From PFJX01 sp040757575 (GTDB lineage: Bacteria > Pseudomonadota > Gammaproteobacteria > Burkholderiales > Thiobacillaceae): a stretch of 64,000 nucleotides of DNA. A model generated the notes under the pieces. That model was not told where the DNA came from. It worked only from the letters and a program-made list of their open reading frames with translations, and made no database searches. The number at the start of each line of letters is the position of its first letter. Position 1 is the first letter of the stretch. The stretch is taken from positions 262,715 through 326,714 of the forward strand of contig JBFLXA010000002.1 in assembly GCA_040757575.1 (NCBI GenBank), given 5' to 3'. Below are positions 58,645 to 64,000 of this stretch, piece after piece. Both the position numbers and the translations under genes were made by a program.

Positions 58645-59927
58645 CATGCAGTTGGCAGGTTTGGACGCGGTGCCTCTGGCTGGCCTTTTGGCTGTTTCTG
58701 GGCATCGGTGCGGGGCCGGTCCGGGGTGAGACGGCCCCTGAACCGGCCGCCGCCGGTCAACCCGTCGTCTCTCTCTACTTCTTCTGGTCTGCCCGCTGCC
58801 CCCACTGTCTGGAAGCGCGTCCTTTCATCGAATCCCTGCCGGTCCGGCATCCCTGGATCCAGCTCCATTCCCTGGAGATTTCCCGCTCCCGGGAGAACCT
58901 GGCTGCCTATGTGGACATGGCCGCCCGCCTGGGCGAGGAAGCCCGCTCCGTGCCGGCCCTGCTGTTCTGTGACGAGATGCACGTGGGCTGGCAGTCGGAT
59001 GCCATCTCGGGTCCGGTGTTGCTGGACAGGCTTTCCCAGTGCCGGGACCGGCTGGCCCGGGGCGAGACCCTCAACGCCCGGACTCCGACTCCGCCGGCGG
59101 TGTCCCTGCCGGGGGGCATGGACATCTCCGGCTGGTCCCTCCCCCTGCTCACCGTGGCTATCGCCGCCATGGATGCCTTCAACCCCTGCGCCTTCTTCGT
59201 GCTCCTGTTCCTGCTTTCCCTGCTGGTGCACCAGCAGGATCGGCGCCGCATGCTGATCATCGGCGGTGTCTTCGTGCTGGTGTCCGGGCTCATGTATTTC
59301 GCCTTCATGGCCGCCTGGCTGGGCTTGTTCCGGGTCATGGGCAGCCTGCCCTGGGTCACCGCCGGCGCCGGAGCTCTGGCCCTGGTCATGGGGCTCATCA
59401 ACATCAAGGACTGGTTTGCCTTCAAACAGGGCATCAGCCTGTCCATACCCGAATCCCGCAAGGCAGACATCTTCCGCCGGGGCCGGGAAGTTTTGGCCGC
59501 CGGCAGCCTGCCGGCCATGCTATTGGCGGCGGTGCTGCTGGCCACGGCCGCCAATTTCTACGAACTGCTCTGCACGGCGGGCTTTCCCATGGTCTACACC
59601 CGCATCCTCACCCTGCGGGAAACCGGCACGCTCCAGCACCTGATGTACCTGGCCCTCTACAACACCGTCTACGTGCTGCCCCTGCTGGCCATCGTCCTGG
59701 CCTTTGTGCGCACCATGGGCGCCCGCAAGCTCACCGAGCGGGAAGGCCGCCTGCTCAAGCTCCTTTCCGGCCTGATGATGGCCGGCCTGGGGCTGCTGCT
59801 GGTCCTGGCGCCGGAACGCCTGGGCAACGTGGGCGTGGCCCTGGGCCTCATGGCCGCCGCGCTATTGGTCACCTGGCTGGCAAGCCGGTGGGAGCGGAGC
59901 CGGATGTCCCCGGGGGGTGGGGAATAA
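58641..59927 (+). CDS. Periplasmic thioredoxin-like domain fused to a CcdA/DsbD-type membrane domain
   Basis: A 428-residue protein. A signal or anchor helix (about 10-28) precedes a thioredoxin-like domain with CPHC at residues 53-56. From about residue 170 there are six or more helices with the paired Cys of CcdA-type electron carriers, in AFNPCAFFVLLFLL near 179 and YELLCTAGFPMVY near 310. It should take electrons from cytoplasmic thioredoxin across the membrane to its own CPHC domain. In DsbD the thioredoxin domain is C-terminal, so the order is reversed here. Start overlaps the GGDEF gene stop. Confidence 0.82.
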   Translation: MTCSWQVWTRCLWLAFWLFLGIGAGPVRGETAPEPAAAGQPVVSLYFFWSARCPHCLEARPFIESLPVRHPWIQLHSLEISRSRENLAAYVDMAARLGEEARSVPALLFCDEMHVGWQSDAISGPVLLDRLSQCRDRLARGETLNARTPTPPAVSLPGGMDISGWSLPLLTVAIAAMDAFNPCAFFVLLFLLSLLVHQQDRRRMLIIGGVFVLVSGLMYFAFMAAWLGLFRVMGSLPWVTAGAGALALVMGLINIKDWFAFKQGISLSIPESRKADIFRRGREVLAAGSLPAMLLAAVLLATAANFYELLCTAGFPMVYTRILTLRETGTLQHLMYLALYNTVYVLPLLAIVLAFVRTMGARKLTEREGRLLKLLSGLMMAGLGLLLVLAPERLGNVGVALGLMAAALLVTWLASRWERSRMSPGGGE

Positions 59928-59938
59928 AGCGGCTGGAA

Positions 59939-59965
59939 GGGCTTCGACAGGCTCAGCCCGAACGG
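59939..59965. repeat. Widespread GGGCTTCGACAGGCTCAGCC repeat
   Basis: The 27-bp sequence starting GGGCTTCGACAGGCTCAGCC and ending CGAACGG is a palindrome-like short repeat met in many proteobacterial genomes. A degenerate partner, TTCAGTCCGAACGGCGGCTGG, follows at 60005-60025. They fill the 129-bp gap before the convergent pilU stop and may act as a bidirectional terminator. Confidence 0.7.
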
Positions 59966-60056
59966 TGACCGATCAGTCCCAGCCCGGGCGGAGGCTGGTC
60001 ATGTTCAGTCCGAACGGCGGCTGGTCAGGCGCCTACGGGGCAGCAACGCATCCCGG

Positions 60057-61190
60057 TCATACGATGGACAGCCCCCGGTCCACGTCCAGGTCGGAAGCAC
60101 CCCGTTGCCGGGCCAGATCCTTCAGCTGGATGCGCAGTTCATTTTGGGAATCGGCGTAGCGCAGGGCCACCTGGGGTTCCACCAGGTCGGCGGCGCAGAG
60201 GTCGAACAGGGCCTGGTCGAAGGTGCACATGCCCAGGTCCCGGGACTTGGCCATGATGGGCTTGATCTCGTGCACCGCGCCCTTGTGGATCAGGTCCGAG
60301 ATCAGGGGGCTGGCCAGCATGATCTCGATGGCCGGTATCCGCCCACCCCCCTGTTTGGGAATGAGGCGCTGGGAGATCACGCCCTTGAGGTTGAGGGACA
60401 GGTCCATCAGCAACTGGGACCGCCGCTCGCTGGGGAAGAAGTTGATGATCCGGTCCAGGGCCTGGTTGGCGTTGTTGGCGTGGAGGGTGGCCAGGCAGAG
60501 GTGGCCGGTTTCGGCGAAGGCGATGGCGTAGTCCATGGTGTCCATGTCGCGGATTTCGCCGATCAGGATCACGTCCGGAGCCTGGCGCAGGGTGTTCTTC
60601 AGGGCGTTGAACCAGTTGTCGGTGTCGATGCCCACTTCCCGCTGCATCACCAGGCATTTCTTGTGGGGATGCACGAACTCGATGGGGTCTTCGATGGTGA
60701 TGATATGGCCCTTGGAGTTCTCGTTGCGGTGGTTGAGCATGGCCGCCAGGCTGGTGGACTTGCCGGAGCCCGTGGCCCCCACCATCAGCACCAGGCCCCG
60801 TTTCTCCATCATCAGGGCCTTGATGGACTGGGGCAGGCCCAGGCCGTCCATGGTGGGCACCTCGGTGACGATGTGCCGGGCCACCAGGCCCACGGAGCCC
60901 CGCTGCACGAAACAGTTCACCCGGAAGCGGCCAATGCCGTCCAGGCTCAGGGCGAAGTTGCACTCGTTGCTCTTTTCGAACTCGCCCCACTGCTTGTCGT
61001 TCATCACCGAGCGCAGGATCTCCACCGCCTGTTCCCGGCCGATGGGTTTGGAATTGAACAGGGTCAGCTCCCCGTGCATCTTCAGTCCCGGGGGGGCGCC
61101 CACAGTAATGAAGAGGTCGGAGGCCTCCTTCTCCAGCATGGTCTTCAGCAGTTCCACCACGAACTTGAAGTAGGGGCTATCGGTATGCAT
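60057..61190 (-). CDS. pilU: Type IV pilus retraction ATPase PilU
   Basis: A 377-residue PilT/PilU-family hexameric ATPase. Walker A is VGATGSGKSTSLAAML near residue 138, Asp box TIEDPIEFVH, Walker B VILIGEIRDMDTMDYAI, and the His box LATLHANNANQALDRI. The N-terminal domain wording (EKEASDLFITVGAPPGLKMHG) and C-terminal length are of PilU type. PilU assists PilT in pilus retraction for twitching and DNA uptake. pilT, normally next to it, is not in the window on either side. Confidence 0.92.
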   Translation of the reverse strand: MHTDSPYFKFVVELLKTMLEKEASDLFITVGAPPGLKMHGELTLFNSKPIGREQAVEILRSVMNDKQWGEFEKSNECNFALSLDGIGRFRVNCFVQRGSVGLVARHIVTEVPTMDGLGLPQSIKALMMEKRGLVLMVGATGSGKSTSLAAMLNHRNENSKGHIITIEDPIEFVHPHKKCLVMQREVGIDTDNWFNALKNTLRQAPDVILIGEIRDMDTMDYAIAFAETGHLCLATLHANNANQALDRIINFFPSERRSQLLMDLSLNLKGVISQRLIPKQGGGRIPAIEIMLASPLISDLIHKGAVHEIKPIMAKSRDLGMCTFDQALFDLCAADLVEPQVALRYADSQNELRIQLKDLARQRGASDLDVDRGLSIV

Positions 61191-61215
61191 GGTGCGGTCT
61201 CCTCGTAATTATGGT

Positions 61216-62235
61216 TTACAGCACCCGCCAGGCCAGGGTTTCCCCCGCCCGCAGGGGCGTCACCCCGGCGGGGTGGCTGGCAGAAATTTCCCGGGGCGCC
61301 TTTTCCAGGGTAAGGGTGCCGGTATTGCGGGGCAGGCCGTAGAAATCCGGCCCGAAGTGGCTGGCAAAGGCTTCCAGCTTGTCCAGGGCGCCGGCCGCTT
61401 CAAAGGCTTCAGCGTACAGTTCCATGGCTGCGTGGGCCGTGTAGATCCCCGCGCAGCCGCAGGCGGTTTCCTTGGTGTGGGTGGCATGGGGGGCGCTGTC
61501 GGTGCCCAGGAAGAACTTGGGGTTGCCGCTGATGGCGGCTTCCACCAGGGCCTGGCGGTGGGTTTCCCGCTTGAGGATGGGCAGGCAGTAGTAATGGGGC
61601 CGGATGCCCCCCTGGAACATGGCGTTGCGGTTGTAGAGCAGGTGGTGCACGGTGATCGTCGCCCCCACGTTGGCGGGTGCTGCCGCCACGAACTCTGCCG
61701 CCTGGCGGGTGGTGATGTGCTCCAGCACCACCTTGAGCCCGGGCAGCCGTTGCAGCAGCGGAGCGAGTATGCGGTCGATGAACACCGCCTCCCGGTCGAA
61801 CACGTCCACGCCCGGGTCGGTGACCTCGCCGTGCAGCAGCAGGGGCAGGCCCGCTTCCGCCATGGCCTCCAGCGCACCGTCCACCTTGCGGATATCCGTC
61901 ACCCCGGAATCGGAATTGGTGGTGGCCCCGGCGGGGTAATACTTCACCGCCTGCACGAAGCCGCTGGCCCGGGCCTTGAATATCTCTTCGGGGGCCGTGT
62001 TGTCCGTCAGGTACAGGGTCATCAGGGGTTCGAAGGCCAGGCCGCCGGGCAGGGCCGCCAGAATGCGCTCCCGATAGGCCGCCGCTTCGGCCACGGTGCG
62101 CACCGGCGGCTTCAGGTTGGGCATGACGATGGCCCGGGCGAACTGCCGGGCCGTATCCGGCAGCACCTTCGCCAGCATCTCGCCATCCCGCAGGTGCACG
62201 TGCCAGTCGTCGGGCCGGGTAAGGGTGAGCTTCAT
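61216..62235 (-). CDS. pyrC: Dihydroorotase
   Basis: A 339-residue class II (PyrC-type) amidohydrolase of pyrimidine synthesis. Zinc ligands are seen in DWHVHLRDG near residue 11, the carbamylated Lys in FVQAVKYYPAGAT near 103, His in LLLHGEVTD and LEHITT, and the catalytic Asp in GTDSAPHATHTKE near 250. Length is typical. It lies between pilU and rsmI on the same strand with short gaps. Confidence 0.96.
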   Translation of the reverse strand: MKLTLTRPDDWHVHLRDGEMLAKVLPDTARQFARAIVMPNLKPPVRTVAEAAAYRERILAALPGGLAFEPLMTLYLTDNTAPEEIFKARASGFVQAVKYYPAGATTNSDSGVTDIRKVDGALEAMAEAGLPLLLHGEVTDPGVDVFDREAVFIDRILAPLLQRLPGLKVVLEHITTRQAAEFVAAAPANVGATITVHHLLYNRNAMFQGGIRPHYYCLPILKRETHRQALVEAAISGNPKFFLGTDSAPHATHTKETACGCAGIYTAHAAMELYAEAFEAAGALDKLEAFASHFGPDFYGLPRNTGTLTLEKAPREISASHPAGVTPLRAGETLAWRVL

Positions 62236-62248
62236 GTCGGGGTCAACC

Positions 62249-63115
62249 TCATGTCAGGTTCGCATTCTTTAGATCCAGGGCCAGATCATACAAATCATTC
62301 TTGCGCCCCCCCGTCAGGCGGGCGGCCAGTTGGGCGGCCTGTTTCACCGGCAGTTCTGCCAGCAGCACCTCCAGCACCCGGCGGGCCTCCTGGTCGGACA
62401 CGTCCTCGACCTTCGGCGGCGCCGCCACCACCAGCACAAACTCCCCCCGGCGATGGTTGTCGTCTGCCGCCAGCCAGGCCCCGGCCTCGGCCAGGGGGCA
62501 GGCATGCACCTGCTCGAAACGCTTGGTCAGCTCCCGGGCAAACACCAGGGTGCGGGTTTCTCCCAGCACCGCCGCCAGATCGGCCACGGTTTCCTCAATG
62601 CGATGGGGCGCCTCGTAGAACACCAGATGCACGGGCAGGTCCCGCAGTGATTCCAGCACCTTGCGCCGGGCCGCCGCCTTGGGCGGCAAAAAGCCCTGGA
62701 ACTGAAACGGCCCTTCCAGGCCCGACACGGACACCGCCGCCGCCAGGGCGCTGGCCCCGGGCACCGGCACCACGGGCAGGCCCGCCGCCCGCACCGCCTG
62801 CACCAGTCGCGCCCCCGGGTCCGACAGGCCCGGCGTGCCCGCGTCGGAAATGTAAGCCACCCGCTGGCCCGCCTGCAGGGCTTCCACAATACGCCCCGCC
62901 ACCGCCGCCTCGTTGTGCTCGTGCACCGCCATCAACTTGGCCTGGATGCCGTAGGCCGACAGCAGGTGCTGGCTGTTGCGGGTGTCCTCCGCGCCAATCA
63001 AATCCGCCCCCCGCAACACGTCCAGAGCCCGCTGGGTGATATCCCGCAGGTTGCCGATGGGCGTGGCCACAATGGCCAGGGTGCCGGGGGAAGAAGGCTG
63101 GGGAGCGTCTTGCAT
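62249..63115 (-). CDS. rsmI: 16S rRNA (cytidine(1402)-2'-O)-methyltransferase RsmI
   Basis: A 288-residue tetrapyrrole-methylase-fold enzyme that adds the 2'-O-methyl group at C1402 in the decoding centre. Signature segments are LAIVATPIGNLRDIT near residue 13, GAEDTRNSQHLL near 42, ISDAGTPGLSDPGARLV near 88 and FYEAPHRIEET near 165. It ends 13 bp before pyrC. The short gap upstream (63116-63213) shows no RNA gene. Confidence 0.95.
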   Translation of the reverse strand: MQDAPQPSSPGTLAIVATPIGNLRDITQRALDVLRGADLIGAEDTRNSQHLLSAYGIQAKLMAVHEHNEAAVAGRIVEALQAGQRVAYISDAGTPGLSDPGARLVQAVRAAGLPVVPVPGASALAAAVSVSGLEGPFQFQGFLPPKAAARRKVLESLRDLPVHLVFYEAPHRIEETVADLAAVLGETRTLVFARELTKRFEQVHACPLAEAGAWLAADDNHRRGEFVLVVAAPPKVEDVSDQEARRVLEVLLAELPVKQAAQLAARLTGGRKNDLYDLALDLKNANLT

Positions 63116-63213
63116 GGCATAAGTGTATCCAATGCCTGGTCAGGGCTGGGACCTACATCGGGACGCCTCGGTAATCGTGGCCCGACGGGGTTCGCCGCGA
63201 ACGGCACAAAGAT

Positions 63214-63642
63214 TTATGACACCGCTTGCACTGAGGTTGGCGAAGTGTGGGGTTGCTCGAGGTGATCCCTGTTCGCTACCTCGATCAGATTGCCGTCCGG
63301 GTCACGAAAATACACCGACAGCAGGGGGCCCGTGGCGCCGGTGCGGGCCACTGGCCCCTCGATCACCGTCACCTGGCAGGCAGCCAGATGGGCCAGCACC
63401 TCTGCCATGGGCGTGGGGGTCAGCAAACACAGGTCTGCCGAACCCGGCATGGGGGCCTGGGCCTTGGGCTCATAAGGCGCGGCAGCCGGGTGCAGGTTGA
63501 TTTTCTGGGCCCCGAACACCAAAGCCCGTCGTCCCGCCCCAAAGCTGACGGCCTCCATACCCAGCACCCGGGTATAGAACGCGACGGTGGCATCGATATC
63601 CGCCACGGTCAGGACCAGGTGATCCAGGCTGGAAATGTTCAT
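63214..63642 (-). CDS. VOC-family (glyoxalase-like) protein
   Basis: A 142-residue protein with two beta-alpha-beta-beta-beta units of the vicinal oxygen chelate fold: LDHLVLTVADIDATVAFYTRVLG at the start (metal His in LDHLVL) and LLSVYFRDPDGNLIEVAN near the end (Glu ligand). These are glyoxalase, fosfomycin-resistance or dioxygenase relatives; the substrate is unknown. Start ATG 63642 has AGGAG 10 nt upstream; ATGs at 63651 and 63669 are in frame but have no usable site. Confidence 0.85.
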   Translation of the reverse strand: MNISSLDHLVLTVADIDATVAFYTRVLGMEAVSFGAGRRALVFGAQKINLHPAAAPYEPKAQAPMPGSADLCLLTPTPMAEVLAHLAACQVTVIEGPVARTGATGPLLSVYFRDPDGNLIEVANRDHLEQPHTSPTSVQAVS

Positions 63643-63971
63643 CGTCTTCATGCTCCTGGGACTTGTCATTCGCGGAGGCGGGAAACCAGATTGTTGAATC
63701 GACTGGGTCCACGTCTATGCGGGGACTATGAAATCAAGGCTTCACGCGGCAATCACAAGCCGGATCAATGAATTTGTACGGACTAGCCTGAACAACGGAT
63801 GCTGAGACCGCAAACCACCTTAAGGCAAGATCAACGTTTGAATTAAGGTGCCACCGCTTCGCGGCGGTCCCGCTTGAATGATGGGATGGACTCCCCCCGC
63901 CTTATCGCGGTGTCTAAGCACCAACGATCTTCCAGGGGTTGGAGATCAGGTTGAGACGAAAGGAGTCCGCC
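63643..63971. other. Gene-free stretch with repeat remnant and probable IS left end
   Basis: No gene is seen. At about 63667-63686 GCGGAGGCGGGAAACCAG looks like a degenerate half of the GGGAAT-type repeat at 35.56 kb. CACCTTAA (63816-63823) and TTAAGGTG (63843-63850) form an 8-bp inverted repeat. AGGAGTCCGCC lies before the ATG at 63972. The right part probably is the non-coding left end of the IS110-type element, but its boundary could not be fixed. Confidence 0.45.
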
Positions 63972-64000
63972 ATGAATGCTAGTACAACCGTGGCCATCGA
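63972..64000 (+). mobile_element. Start of an IS110-family transposase (partial)
   Basis: The last 29 bases encode MNASTTVAI and then GA. This matches the very typical N-terminus of IS110-family DEDD transposases, where TTVAVDLAK follows the start and the Asp is catalytic. AGGAG lies 7 nt before the ATG. Only nine codons are visible, so the family call rests on pattern alone. Confidence 0.5.

Noticed and set aside
63116..63213. RNase P RNA upstream of rsmI
   Set aside because: rnpB is often there in other bacteria, but the gap is under 100 bp and lacks the conserved segments.

Overview
The window comes from a high-GC chromosome of a betaproteobacterium, most likely Rhodocyclales or Nitrosomonadales. 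This rests on gene order and protein families: rsmB/DUF4390/ntrY/ntrX/trkA/trkH, hemA/prfA/prmC, a PilU ATPase, a Zn-finger-degenerate DksA, and flavocytochrome c genes. Nearly all of it is intact, densely packed chromosomal coding sequence with many 1-8 bp overlaps. The only insertion sequence seen is a truncated IS110-type element at the right edge.

Layout. 1-2.6 kb: end of an AmpG-like permease, acuI-type reductase, a secreted hydrolase-fold protein and a TlpA-type thioredoxin. 2.6-6.9 kb (minus): RND pump and adaptor. 6.9-9.8 kb: a MoaD-like protein without the GG tail, lnt, selD. 9.8-20.7 kb (minus): two tandem trkH genes, trkA, ntrX, ntrY, DUF4390, rsmB and a diguanylate cyclase. 20.7-30.2 kb (plus): mpl, a four-gene Mla/MCE lipid-transport operon, a YqiA-type esterase, an RNB exoribonuclease, TonB and fbp.

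30.2-33.5 kb (minus) is the most interesting accessory block. It encodes a cysteine-rich exported protein behind a near-consensus sigma-54 promoter, then a strong hairpin, then a PqqD-like protein, an HprK-related kinase A and an NTP_transf_5 nucleotidyltransferase. This is the poorly understood HPr-rel-A system, here with a candidate substrate and a control region.

33.5-40.7 kb (minus): prmC, prfA, hemA, hexose-6-phosphate mutarotase, a ParA-like ATPase, a small membrane protein, ilvD. 40.8-45.1 kb: lgt, tRNA-Ala(CGC), a methyltransferase, a FemAB-like protein, a WYL regulator, a 39-aa membrane protein and cspA. 45.2-51.2 kb is a respiratory region: fccB and a diheme cytochrome (sulfide oxidation) diverge from a nine-heme cytochrome c fused to a membrane cytochrome b, an architecture like Geobacter CbcL. 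51.2-59.9 kb: lipA, a CobW-type GTPase, an unknown P-loop protein behind a heptamer repeat, metAS, a DksA with a histone-like N-terminus, an HDOD/pseudo-receiver/GGDEF protein, a thioredoxin/CcdA fusion. 60.0-64 kb (minus): pilU, pyrC, rsmI, a VOC-family protein, then the edge of the IS element.

Several short dispersed repeats lie between genes (9.83, 14.2, 34.35, 35.56, 53.3 and 59.94 kb). All function calls are from reading the sequence; no database search was run.
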